DNA of 64,000 nucleotides, from positions 1 to 64,000 of the forward strand of contig NZ_FMUR01000006.1 in NCBI RefSeq assembly GCF_900101605.1, in the 5' to 3' direction. Origin of the DNA: Butyrivibrio hungatei. Its GTDB lineage: Bacteria > Bacillota > Clostridia > Lachnospirales > Lachnospiraceae. Positions 8,882 to 15,534 of this stretch are shown piece after piece. Positions within the stretch are counted from its first letter, which is position 1; every line of letters begins with the position of its first letter. The notes under the pieces were generated by a model. The model had not been told where the DNA came from and did not search any database. It saw only the letters and a list, made by a program, of their open reading frames with translations. Both the position numbers and the translations under genes were made by a program.

Positions 8882-9727
8882 TCAGCCATATACCTTTTTC
8901 ATCATAGCCTTAAACTCATCAAGTGTTACTCCTGCTCTGTCTGCTGCAACCTCTATGCTCAGCAAACCATCGTGCACCAAAGATATTAAAGTATTGTCAC
9001 GACCTTTCTCTATTCCCCTTGTTTCAATCTCATCAAGAACTGTACACATACTGACACGCTCCTTTCCTTTTATACCTTCATATACATCCGAAAATCTATT
9101 ATCATCCGTTAATGCACTCATTAAGCTAAGCATTTCCTGAACATGCGTTATCTTCTCATCCGGTGCGATATATCTTCCTGTCTTGCGCATCTGCACAAAA
9201 TAATCTGCAACAAACCTAAAGTCACTCTTAAATTTTGCTACGGTAGCATCGTCCAGATACGCAATCTGAAACAGATTTATGCCGTAATCAAAAACATATC
9301 TCTTCAGTTTATCAGGAACTTCCAGTCTGTCATATAATGTTTTGGCCTTGCTCCATTTTTTCTTGTAACCATAGTATAGCACAAGTGATACAACCGGGTA
9401 ACGTCTATCGCTTCCATTGGAAATCTGTGCTCTGTAGCCTGCTGCGTCGTAACTCATAACCCTTAGCGGCATATCAGATTCTTCTGCAGTTTCATTTTCG
9501 AATCCTATTGCTGCCAACCTGATCCGGCTATTATTCCAATACTTGTAAATATCCCGCTCCTGATCTCTTATTTTACCATTTTCCGTATAGTTGCTATACG
9601 GACTCCCTTCTGTCAACTCTTCCTGCCGCACATAATCAGCGCCATCGAATAGCAGGACATTAACGATATCCGCAAATACATCGTTGTAGTCTTCAAGCGC
9701 TTTCTCTGTAATATCTTTTGTTCCCAT
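8882..9727 (-). CDS. Rpn-family PD-(D/E)XK nuclease / putative transposase
   Basis: 281 residues, the usual length of this Lachnospiraceae family. The diagnostic block lies near residues 91-118: AIGFENETAEESDMPLRVM then SYDAAGYRAQI, followed by YPVVSLVLYYGYKKKW. The C-terminus carries a helical VAADRAGVTLDEFKAMM segment typical of the group. Rpn-type proteins are PD-(D/E)XK endonucleases linked to RecA-independent recombination in E. coli; despite the name, transposition is not shown for most. It is divergent from the gene at 10001 with its own SigA promoter, and is duplicated in truncated form at 12105-12824. Confidence 0.8.
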   Translation of the reverse strand: MGTKDITEKALEDYNDVFADIVNVLLFDGADYVRQEELTEGSPYSNYTENGKIRDQERDIYKYWNNSRIRLAAIGFENETAEESDMPLRVMSYDAAGYRAQISNGSDRRYPVVSLVLYYGYKKKWSKAKTLYDRLEVPDKLKRYVFDYGINLFQIAYLDDATVAKFKSDFRFVADYFVQMRKTGRYIAPDEKITHVQEMLSLMSALTDDNRFSDVYEGIKGKERVSMCTVLDEIETRGIEKGRDNTLISLVHDGLLSIEVAADRAGVTLDEFKAMMKKVYG

Positions 9728-9767
9728 TTCTACAAACCACTTTCTATAAATTTATACTACTATGCGG

Positions 9768-9796
9768 ATTCTATCTTAAAAATGATAAGATGTCAA
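9768..9796 (-). promoter_or_regulatory. SigA-type promoter of the Rpn-like gene
   Basis: On the minus strand the consensus TTGACA (9796-9791) is followed by exactly 17 bases and TAGAAT (9773-9768), 41 bases before the ATG at 9727. Confidence 0.7.
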
Positions 9797-9857
9797 TATA
9801 ACATATTCATGCTCATTTCATTTTAAGATTCTTATCTCGATAAAATTCCACTACAAA

Positions 9858-9894
9858 AAATCTTAAGAAATTTCGACGGTATTTCTTAAGATTT
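9858..9894. repeat. 37-bp palindromic element, copy 1
   Basis: Perfect 14-base arms AAATCTTAAGAAAT and ATTTCTTAAGATTT flank the 9-base centre TTCGACGGT. The whole 37 bases recur without a mismatch at 52801-52837, again upstream of a PD-(D/E)XK gene. It lies at promoter distance and could be an operator, a protein-binding end, or part of the transcript. Confidence 0.85.
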
Positions 9895-9915
9895 ATTTGA
9901 TAGAATAGTCTTTGT

Positions 9916-9955
9916 CGGTTAACCGCTATAAAGTAATGCGGTCATTCTTGCCGAC
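9916..9955 (+). promoter_or_regulatory. Structured leader of the PD-(D/E)XK gene, copy 1
   Basis: GTCGG and CCGAC form an outer stem enclosing ACCGC/GCGGT. The homologous leader at 52856-52895 keeps the outer stem, but its inner stem is GGCT/AGCC, that is, paired by different bases. This suggests selection on RNA or DNA structure. Confidence 0.45.
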
Positions 9956-10000
9956 GTCTACGACTTTATGCCATCTATTATTTCTAGGAGGTTTTTTCTA

Positions 10001-10846
10001 ATGAAAACTAAAAACTTAAAGCAGGGACAGACTTACGAGACTGCCACAGGTAAGATTGAGTACACCCTGCAAAGCGACATGATGTTCCACTACGTCATGC
10101 AGAAATCCAAAGGCGCCCTTACAGGGCTTGTCTGCGCCCTAAAGGGTATCTCACCGTCTGAAGTCAAAGACATCCATGTTGAAAATCCTATCGACCTTAA
10201 TAACGCAGTGAGGGAAACAATCATGGATATCAAGCTTACGCTGAATAGCAATGAAATCATGAATATTGAGCTGCAGATGTATTTTGAAGAAAAGTGGATT
10301 CAGCACTCTATCCTTTATCTATGCATGGCCTATGACTGTATAGGCCATGGCGAAGATTATACCCAGATCAAGCCTACTACTCTTTACTGTATCACCGATC
10401 TGAATCTCCTTCCTAACGCTGACCCTGAGTTTTATTCAAAATATCAGTTTCTTAATGTCAAAAATCACAAATTGTACTCTGATATTATCGGAATAAACGT
10501 GCTACAATTAAACCACACAGGACTGGCAACACAGAAAGATATTGATAATAACCTTGTATATTGGGCCAATCTTTTCAAAGCTACGACTTGGGAAGATTTT
10601 AAAGCACTTGCAAAGGATAATCCCGCAATAGAGGAGGTGGGAACTATGATTTTCGAACTTAATTATGACAATCAAGCCAAAGAGCTTCTTGAGGGTCAGC
10701 GCCGCTATAGAGAACAGATGGCTACGCAATACGCCTCCGGGGTTATAGACGGTAAGAAAGAACTTCAGCCGATAATCGATGATCTGGAAGATGAAGTGAA
10801 CCGTCTCCAGGCGCTCCTCAAGGAACACGGAATCTCAGACAAATGA
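10001..10846 (+). CDS. PD-(D/E)XK nuclease family transposase-like protein (PF12784 type)
   Basis: 281 residues. ATATGK-type N-terminus (YETATGKIEYTL), SDMMFHYVMQ, and the nuclease core D76 (MDIKLTL) with E90-x-Q92 (NIELQMY) match the D...ExQ version of the PD-(D/E)XK motif in this family. The C-terminal part is a predicted coiled coil (IIDDLEDEVNRLQALLKEHG). The ATG at 10001 is preferred because AGGAGG lies just upstream. It is close in sequence to the protein at 52938-53975 (most of the first 240 residues align) and shares the upstream palindrome. Whether it moves DNA or acts in defence or regulation is unknown. Confidence 0.8.
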   Translation: MKTKNLKQGQTYETATGKIEYTLQSDMMFHYVMQKSKGALTGLVCALKGISPSEVKDIHVENPIDLNNAVRETIMDIKLTLNSNEIMNIELQMYFEEKWIQHSILYLCMAYDCIGHGEDYTQIKPTTLYCITDLNLLPNADPEFYSKYQFLNVKNHKLYSDIIGINVLQLNHTGLATQKDIDNNLVYWANLFKATTWEDFKALAKDNPAIEEVGTMIFELNYDNQAKELLEGQRRYREQMATQYASGVIDGKKELQPIIDDLEDEVNRLQALLKEHGISDK

Positions 10847-10859
10847 TTATATAAAGAAA

Positions 10860-10899
10860 TCCCGCGGTATTTATCTACGTACTCGTAGACTCCGCGGGT
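10860..10899. repeat. Palindromic hairpin, copy 2
   Basis: It repeats the hairpin at 8781-8815: TCCCGCGG, then TCTACGTACT, GTAGACTCCGCGGG, with a 4-base insertion in the left arm and one loop change. Both copies are in the same orientation and lie just past the 3' ends of the two divergent nuclease genes. Confidence 0.75.
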
Positions 10900-10913
10900 A
10901 AGAAATTTTGTAA

Positions 10914-11363
10914 CTTGACACTCTCTATAATCAAGCTTTGTCATTTGTTTTTGAAAATGATAAGTCCTCTGTATATTCATTTAGATGTTCCCTTGATGGA
11001 CTAGATATTTGCAAATTTGATTGTTCTATGGAATGGATGCTCGCCATTTGCTATCATCGCGGAACACTTGGTCCTTATTCGGATAGCGAAAAGATAAAGC
11101 ATATCGTAGATAAAATAAATACTGCTGACGTAATTATTGCTCCAATCGCTGATAATAAGATGTTCTACGTTATGGCACAGTTTACTGATGGTGAAATAAA
11201 CGCTGATGTTGCTCTTCATTCATTATCAGCGTCAAAGCTTGGATTTCAGTATATTTTCAAAACTGAAAAAGCCTTAAACAAGCTGATTCCGATAGAAAAA
11301 TATTACCTTTGCGCACCTGAACGCGACGAATGTAAAAAACAATTGATTGAAGGGAAATATTAA
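10914..11363 (+). pseudogene. 5'-truncated remnant of a DUF3990-like gene
   Basis: The frame is open from 10914 to the stop at 11361 but has no ATG or Shine-Dalgarno; the first possible start is a TTG at 10938 with nothing upstream. The protein (SFRCSLDGLDICKF near the start, then ADVIIAPIADNKMFY and LGFQYIFKTEKAL) looks like the C-terminal two thirds of DUF3990-like proteins, which I recall being placed near ADP-ribosyltransferase folds. The expected N-terminal third is missing. The break lies next to palindrome copy 2, so the nuclease element probably decapitated the gene. Family assignment is from memory and moderate. Confidence 0.55.
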
Positions 11364-11399
11364 CTTGTTTGTTAAAATTGTACAAACAAGTTTTATTTC
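11363..11399. terminator. Bidirectional terminator between the remnant and the HNH gene
   Basis: Perfect 10-base arms ACTTGTTTGT (11363-11372) and ACAAACAAGT (11382-11391) are followed on the plus strand by TTTATTTCT. Confidence 0.7.
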
Positions 11400-11659
11400 T
11401 ATCTTCCTATACTATAAAATGGATCAAGATACGGCACTTCATCTCTTTTTACAATTCTCGATCCCTTCTGCTTGTTACAATGCTTGCACATAGGAATCAA
11501 ATTGCTAATCTCATCCGTTCCTCCTCTGTACTTGGGAATGAGGTGGTCGATGGTTGTCTTTTCGAGCAGAAGTATCTTGCCACACTTAGCGCAGACACCA
11601 CCGGTCTTTGCATGGATTATGCGTTTTATGTTTCGCTTTTTTTGCTTCTGTCCCCTCAT
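11399..11659 (-). CDS. Small HNH endonuclease
   Basis: 86 residues. The HNH-type zinc and catalytic motifs are complete: CAKCGK, then TIDHLIPKYRGG, SNLIPMCKHCNKQKG. The catalytic histidine is in the DH pair and two CxxC pairs bind zinc. I chose the ATG at 11659, preceded by GGAGAA; the longer frame to 11716 runs through the promoter. It lies downstream of the XRE regulator, separated by a perfect 18-bp inverted repeat. As a stand-alone HNH domain it may be a nicking or defence nuclease; target unknown. Confidence 0.8.
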   Translation of the reverse strand: MRGQKQKKRNIKRIIHAKTGGVCAKCGKILLLEKTTIDHLIPKYRGGTDEISNLIPMCKHCNKQKGSRIVKRDEVPYLDPFYSIGR

Positions 11660-11689
11660 ATGTTTTCTCCATGTGTTATATATGACAAT

Positions 11690-11695
11690 ATTATA
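11690..11695 (-). promoter_or_regulatory. Possible -10 element of the HNH gene
   Basis: TATAAT on the minus strand, preceded by TG. A TTGATA lies 15 bases upstream inside the right part of the inverted repeat at 11699-11740. The spacing is short, so the assignment is tentative. Confidence 0.35.
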
Positions 11696-11698
11696 CAT

Positions 11699-11740
11699 TT
11701 TACGGCAAGATATCAAAACGAATTGATATCTTGCCGTAAA
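11699..11740. repeat. Perfect 18-bp inverted repeat between XRE and HNH genes
   Basis: Arms TTTACGGCAAGATATCAA and its exact reverse complement flank a 6-base loop. There is no T-run after it in the minus direction, so it is not a typical terminator. Its position over the presumed HNH promoter makes it a candidate operator for the adjacent XRE protein. Confidence 0.7.
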
Positions 11741-11749
11741 TTATCATCG

Positions 11750-12100
11750 TTAATCAGGCATTTTAGTCAACGCCTCTGCATACCCAAGCAATCTTGATTG
11801 CTGAGCTTTATCCATTGAATTGAATGCTTTAATAAGTTGTCCGCTCTCTGTCAAAGCATCAATCGCATACCATTCAGAAGGATTTCCTCTGTCGCCATGT
11901 GATTCGATTCCGGACAAAAGCCACTGCGGCGTAACATCCAGAACTTTACAGATGATCATGATTTTCTCTGCAGTAGGATTTGTATTCTTCTTGCGCCAGT
12001 CGCTTATCGTACTCTCTGCTATTCCTGTACGTTTAGCAAATTCCTTCTGTGTCATTTTCATTTCCTGCAATTTATCAAATATGCGATCTCTTATAGTCAT
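11750..12100 (-). CDS. XRE-family transcriptional regulator
   Basis: 116 residues. The N-terminal HTH_3 domain covers about residues 5-64 (MKMTQKEFAKRTGIAESTIS then DWRKKNTNPTAEKIMIICKVL), followed by PQWLLSGIES, the common linker, and a helical C-terminus (LIKAFNSMDKAQQSRLLGYA) that probably dimerises. It begins 4 bases after the stop of the truncated Rpn copy and precedes an HNH gene. It probably regulates its own island; the inverted repeat at 11699-11740 is the obvious candidate site. Confidence 0.85.
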   Translation of the reverse strand: MTIRDRIFDKLQEMKMTQKEFAKRTGIAESTISDWRKKNTNPTAEKIMIICKVLDVTPQWLLSGIESHGDRGNPSEWYAIDALTESGQLIKAFNSMDKAQQSRLLGYAEALTKMPD

Positions 12101-12104
12101 GTCG

Positions 12105-12824
12105 TCAATATACCTTCTTCATCATAGCCTTAAACTCATCAAGTGTTACTCCTGCTCTGTCTGCTGCAACCTCTATACTCAGCAAACCATCATGTACCAA
12201 AGATATCAAGGTATTGTCACGACCTTGTTCTATTCCTTCTTTTATTCCTTTTTCTATTCCTCTTGTTTCAATTTCATCAAGAACTGTACACATACTGACA
12301 CGCTCCTCTCCTTTTATACCTTCATATACATCCGAAAATCTATTATCATCCGTTAAAGCACTCATTAAGCTAAGCATTTCCTGAACATGCGTTATCTTCT
12401 CATCCGGTGCGATATATCTTCCTGTCTTGCGCATCTGCACAAAATAATCTGCAACAAACCTAAAGTCACTCTTAAATTTTGCTACGGTAGCATCGTCCAG
12501 ATACGCAATCTGAAACAGATTCATGCCGTAATCAAAGACATATCTCTTAAGTTCATCTGGAACTTCCAGTCTGTCATATAATGTTTTGGCCTTGCTCCAT
12601 TTTTTCTTGTAACCATAGTATAGCACAAGTGATACAACCGGGTAACGTCTATCGCTTCCATTGGAAATCTGTGCTCTGTAGCCTGCTGCGTCGTAACTCA
12701 TAACTCTTAGCGGCATATCAGATTCTTCTGCAGTTTCATTCTCGAATCCTATTGCTGTCAACCTGACAGCTTTATAAACATGCACACATATGCGAATTAC
12801 ATAATCTACCGTTTCTGCTTTCAT
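12105..12824 (-). pseudogene. 5'-truncated duplicate of the Rpn-family nuclease gene
   Basis: From residue ~22 (TAIGFENETAEESDMPLR) to the end the protein is nearly identical to the one at 8882-9727, but the first ~90 residues are replaced by about 22 unrelated ones (MKAETVDYVIRICVHVYKAV). DNA similarity runs over roughly 12109-12766 versus 8889-9522. It also carries an in-frame 24-base insertion giving EKGIKEGIEQGRDN instead of EKGRDN. The only good Shine-Dalgarno (AAGGAGGAG) lies about 20 bases from the ATG at 12824. The ExxxxD core survives, so a product is possible, but loss of the N-terminal nuclease strands suggests an inactive relic. Confidence 0.65.
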
Positions 12825-12939
12825 CAATTATTCTGCCCTTGCTCCTCCTTGCTCATTTTAAACCATTTATTCATGCGACTTTTCAGTATTATGCACTAAA
12901 AAATACTATAATTTTTGGCGTTTTTTCGATTCAAAACTC

Positions 12940-12987
12940 TTGTAAGGCGCATAAAAACATTGTAAAATCTTGATTAGTAGTTAAAAT
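12940..12987 (+). promoter_or_regulatory. Two overlapping SigA-type promoters of hup
   Basis: TTGTAA at 12940-12945, 17 bases, TAAAAT at 12963-12968. A second TTGTAA at 12960-12965 is followed by 16 bases and TAAAAT at 12982-12987. Both face the HU gene. Confidence 0.6.
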
Positions 12988-13011
12988 ACTCATTTTGAGG
13001 GAGGTATTATC

Positions 13012-13296
13012 ATGAATAAGACAGAACTCGTTGATGCTATTGCAAAAGAGACCGGTCTTTCTAAGAAAGATTCTGAGAAGGCTGTAAAGGCTTTCACAGA
13101 GACAGTTTCTAAGGAGCTTAAGAAAAAGGGCAAAGTTCAGCTTGTTGGATTTGGTACTTTCGAGACAGCTAAGAGAGCTGCCAGAACAGGTAAGAATCCT
13201 CAGACAGGCGCAGCTATTAAAATTCCTGCAGCTACCGTTCCTAAGTTCAAGGCCGGCAAAGCTCTTAAGGATGCCGTTAACGGTAAGAAGAAATAA
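13012..13296 (+). CDS. hup: DNA-binding protein HU
   Basis: 94 residues, the standard HU length. MNKTELVDAIAKETGLSKKD, VQLVGFGTFETAKRAARTGK and NPQTGAAIKIPAATVPKFKAG are the canonical HU sequence, with the beta-arm NPQTG motif that inserts into the minor groove. It compacts the nucleoid as a homodimer. A strong Shine-Dalgarno GAGGGAGG precedes the ATG, and codon use is strongly biased (AAG, GCT, GTT), as for a highly expressed gene. Monocistronic, with its own promoters and terminator. Confidence 0.97.
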   Translation: MNKTELVDAIAKETGLSKKDSEKAVKAFTETVSKELKKKGKVQLVGFGTFETAKRAARTGKNPQTGAAIKIPAATVPKFKAGKALKDAVNGKKK

Positions 13297-13313
13297 TTTA
13301 TTGAGCAGTTTAT

Positions 13314-13352
13314 AGCGTAGCATTTGGCTGAAGTCAAATGCTACGCTTTTTC
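13314..13352 (+). terminator. Intrinsic terminator of hup
   Basis: AGCGTAGCATTTG (13314-13326) pairs perfectly with CAAATGCTACGCT (13335-13347), followed by TTTTT. Confidence 0.9.
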
Positions 13353-13363
13353 AATGCCTAGAA

Positions 13364-13388
13364 CAAAGAGTTGCTTTGCAACTCTTTG
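13364..13388. repeat. Hairpin CAAAGAGTTGC-TTT-GCAACTCTTTG
   Basis: Perfect 11-base arms with a 3-base loop between the hup and fliC terminators. It may be a second terminator arm for transcripts arriving from the fliC side, which meet TTTGTTCT after it. Confidence 0.5.
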
Positions 13389-13399
13389 CGCGCCTTAGA

Positions 13400-13441
13400 T
13401 AAAAAATAAAGCTCGCTCCGGATGTTGAATCCGGAGCGAGT
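13400..13441 (-). terminator. Intrinsic terminator of flagellin gene
   Basis: CTCGCTCCGGAT and its complement around a 4-5 base loop (13412-13440). On the minus strand it is followed by CTTTATTTTTTATC. Confidence 0.88.
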
Positions 13442-13479
13442 TTATATATATCAGTGGGTTATGTTTTCTAATATTTATC

Positions 13480-14310
13480 TTACTGAAGGAGTGAGAGAAC
13501 ACCCTGGTTTGTCTGGTTAGCCTGAGCAAGCATTGACTGACCTGCCTGAGCAAGGATATTGTTGTTGGAATATCTAACCATCTCCTCAGCCATATCTGTA
13601 TCACGGATCTGTGATTCAGCTGCCTGTGTATTTTCAACGACGTTATCAAGGTTCTTGATTGTATGCTCAAGTCTGTTCTGAACGGCACCGAGGTCAGCTC
13701 TCTGGCTTGATACAAGCTCAAGTGCATCCTTGATTACCTGAATGGAATTTCTTGCATTTACGCCGTTTGAACCTGTAACTTTAACCTTTGTTCCGTCAAT
13801 TGAAAGTCCTGTTGCTGTAAGTGCAACAATGCTGATTTCAATCTGATTGGTATCTTTTGCCTCTGATCCAACCTGAAGCTTCTTACCTGTGAATGATCCG
13901 TCGAGAAGATTTGTGTCATTAAACTGAGTAGATGCACCTGTTCTATGAATCTCATCAACAAGCGCTTTAATCTCTCTCTGGATGTAATCACGGTCTGAAG
14001 TCTGAAGAGTGTCATTAGATGCCTTAACTGCAAGTTCGTTCATTCTCTGAAGCATATCATGTACTTCATTGAGCGCACCTTCAGCTGTCTGTACTGCCGA
14101 GATACCGTCCTGTGCATTTGCAGAAGCCTGTGTAAGACCTCTTACCTGACGTCTCATCTTCTCTGAAATTGCAAGTCCTGCTGCATCATCTGCTGCTCTG
14201 TTGATTCTGTAACCTGATGAGAGTTTCTCACTTGACTTTGCCTGTACATCTGTTGTGATTCCAAGCTGTCTGTTTGAGTTCATCGCTGTGATATTGTGCT
14301 GTACTACCAT
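13480..14310 (-). CDS. fliC: Flagellin
   Basis: 276 residues, a compact flagellin. N-terminal D0/D1 (VVQHNITAMNSNRQLGI, SGYRINRAADDAAGLAISEK) and C-terminal D1/D0 (RADLGAVQNRLEHTIKNLDN, DTDMAEEMVRYSNNNILAQA, ending GVLSLLQ) are canonical; the central D2/D3 region is almost absent. It polymerises into the filament after secretion through the flagellar type III system. The ATG at 14310 is used because GGAGG lies 8 bases upstream; the frame-open upstream ATG is in the leader. A SigD promoter precedes it, and the leader contains several GGA motifs (possible CsrA sites). Confidence 0.96.
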   Translation of the reverse strand: MVVQHNITAMNSNRQLGITTDVQAKSSEKLSSGYRINRAADDAAGLAISEKMRRQVRGLTQASANAQDGISAVQTAEGALNEVHDMLQRMNELAVKASNDTLQTSDRDYIQREIKALVDEIHRTGASTQFNDTNLLDGSFTGKKLQVGSEAKDTNQIEISIVALTATGLSIDGTKVKVTGSNGVNARNSIQVIKDALELVSSQRADLGAVQNRLEHTIKNLDNVVENTQAAESQIRDTDMAEEMVRYSNNNILAQAGQSMLAQANQTNQGVLSLLQ

Positions 14311-14317
14311 ATTATAA

Positions 14318-14393
14318 TCCTCCATGAACGGGGCCGCTTCCCTGCTGCCTTTTTTCATCCTTAATATTGTGCAGCTTACGCGGACTCCCTTCC
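14318..14393 (-). promoter_or_regulatory. Flagellin leader with GGA motifs (candidate CsrA-binding region)
   Basis: On the minus strand GGAAGGGA (14393-14386), AAGGATG (14362-14356), a CAGGGAAG near 14340 and the Shine-Dalgarno GGAGGAT (14323-14317) lie within 80 bases. One GGA sits in a small GGA/TCC stem. CsrA blocks hag translation in Bacillus through two such sites; csrA and fliW are present 5 kb away. Confidence 0.5.
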
Positions 14394-14424
14394 ATGGCTG
14401 CTTGTTTTTTGTTTTACACTATTA

Positions 14425-14451
14425 TTATCGGCTGTGATTCCGTTTACTTAA
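14425..14451 (-). promoter_or_regulatory. SigD (sigma-28) promoter of fliC
   Basis: On the minus strand TTAA (14451-14448), 15 bases, then the exact consensus GCCGATAA (14432-14425). The -35 differs from TAAA at one base. Confidence 0.8.
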
Positions 14452-14520
14452 CCCTTTTTTTTATTTTTTTCAAAAAAACATACAATAATGAATTATTTTT
14501 GACTTTTTTCGTTTTTTTCC

Positions 14521-14565
14521 TAAAGTAAAAGAGATCGCTTGCCGATATATGGCAGCGACCTCTTT
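14521..14565 (-). terminator. Terminator of the flaG-fliD-fliS operon
   Basis: AAAGAGGTCGCTGCC and GGCAAGCGATCTCTTT (minus strand, 14565-14528) form a long stem followed by TTTTACTTTA. Confidence 0.8.
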
Positions 14566-14585
14566 GTATCATTCTTATACAAAAT

Positions 14586-15065
14586 TCAATTTTTCTTATC
14601 CAAAAACTGCGGCGGGATTTCCTTAAAGTTATTCATGGTCCTGTAGTAATTAAATGCCGCAGCGGATGTCTGCTTACTGGTGCTCATCTTGCGACGTGCC
14701 GTATCGAAATATTTCTCGGCAAGCCTTTTATTTCGATGCTCCGCAGCTTCGATTGAAGCACTCCTTGCGGTAATCTCTTGAATAAGTGACTGCATACGCC
14801 TGATCTGATCGGCGTATTGGTCTTTATTGGCATTAACTTCTTCTTTTACCCTGTCAAAAAGAGACTGAAATCCATCATCAAGAGAACTAAGTTTATCGAT
14901 AAGTTCACTCTTTTTATCAACGGTATCGTCAAATGCATTTTCATCAACATTATCGGGATCGGAGAGAATCTCTTTTTGTTTCTCATTCTCTGCCTCGATC
15001 TCCGACATAATGTCGATTTTCTTAATAAGACTTTCTTCCAGCATATCCATACTTGAAGATAACAT
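14586..15065 (-). CDS. FliT-like / flagellar chaperone-like helical protein
   Basis: 159 residues, strongly alpha-helical and charged (heptad-like KKIDIMSEIEAENEKQKEIL, later VDKKSELIDKLSSLDDGFQS). No signal peptide. It lies 3 bases after fliS in the flaG-fliD-fliS operon, where FliT, the export chaperone for the cap protein FliD, is found in many bacteria; GGAGG precedes the ATG. I cannot see a diagnostic FliT motif, so the name rests on position, size and helix content. A FlgN-type chaperone is the alternative, but flgN is present separately at 25968-26486. Confidence 0.55.
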   Translation of the reverse strand: MLSSSMDMLEESLIKKIDIMSEIEAENEKQKEILSDPDNVDENAFDDTVDKKSELIDKLSSLDDGFQSLFDRVKEEVNANKDQYADQIRRMQSLIQEITARSASIEAAEHRNKRLAEKYFDTARRKMSTSKQTSAAAFNYYRTMNNFKEIPPQFLDKKN

Positions 15066-15068
15066 CTA

Positions 15069-15470
15069 TTATGCCTCCTTAACGGCGATGTTGTTCGCCT
15101 TCATGACTTCTACCCAGTTGTCCCTGATGGCATGCATATGTTTATTGACCTCAGCGACTATCTCTCTGTCTTTGCTAATATTGGCTTCGACAAGTCTTCT
15201 TCCTATATAAGAATACATATTTTCAAAGTCCTGTGCAACAGCATACTTCATATCAAGAGTGCTTCTGAGATAATCGATGATGCGCTCCGTCTTCATAATG
15301 TTTTCATGCGCCTTTGGCACATCGTTATTCTCAATCGCATAATCCGCGATATTAAGAAACTTTATTGCTCCATCATAGAGCATAAGTGTAAGTTCAGGGC
15401 CGCTTGCACCCATAACCTTATTATTTTTGTACTGAGCATAAGCTTTCTGTTGAGTTGTCATTACCGGCAT
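15069..15470 (-). CDS. fliS: Flagellar export chaperone FliS
   Basis: 133 residues, the usual FliS length. QQKAYAQYKNNKVMGASGPE, LTLMLYDGAIKFLNIAD, and a four-helix pattern with RIIDYLRSTLDMK are typical of the family. FliS binds the C-terminal helices of flagellin in the cytosol to stop premature polymerisation; in Bacillus it also helps release FliW. GAGGG lies upstream of the ATG at 15470. It is placed between fliD and the FliT-like gene. Confidence 0.93.
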   Translation of the reverse strand: MPVMTTQQKAYAQYKNNKVMGASGPELTLMLYDGAIKFLNIADYAIENNDVPKAHENIMKTERIIDYLRSTLDMKYAVAQDFENMYSYIGRRLVEANISKDREIVAEVNKHMHAIRDNWVEVMKANNIAVKEA

Positions 15471-15534
15471 ATGTGTTCCCTCGCATTCTGTAAAAAAATA
15501 TCCGTATAATCATCAGTCATTGTTTTTTATGCCA

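Noticed and set aside
10938-11363. Intact gene starting at TTG 10938
   Set aside because: No Shine-Dalgarno, the frame runs upstream to 10914 without a start, and the N-terminal third of the family is missing.
14541-14550. GCCGATAT inside the stem after the fliT-like gene as a promoter
   Set aside because: It is part of a terminator stem and no -35 is present at the right distance.
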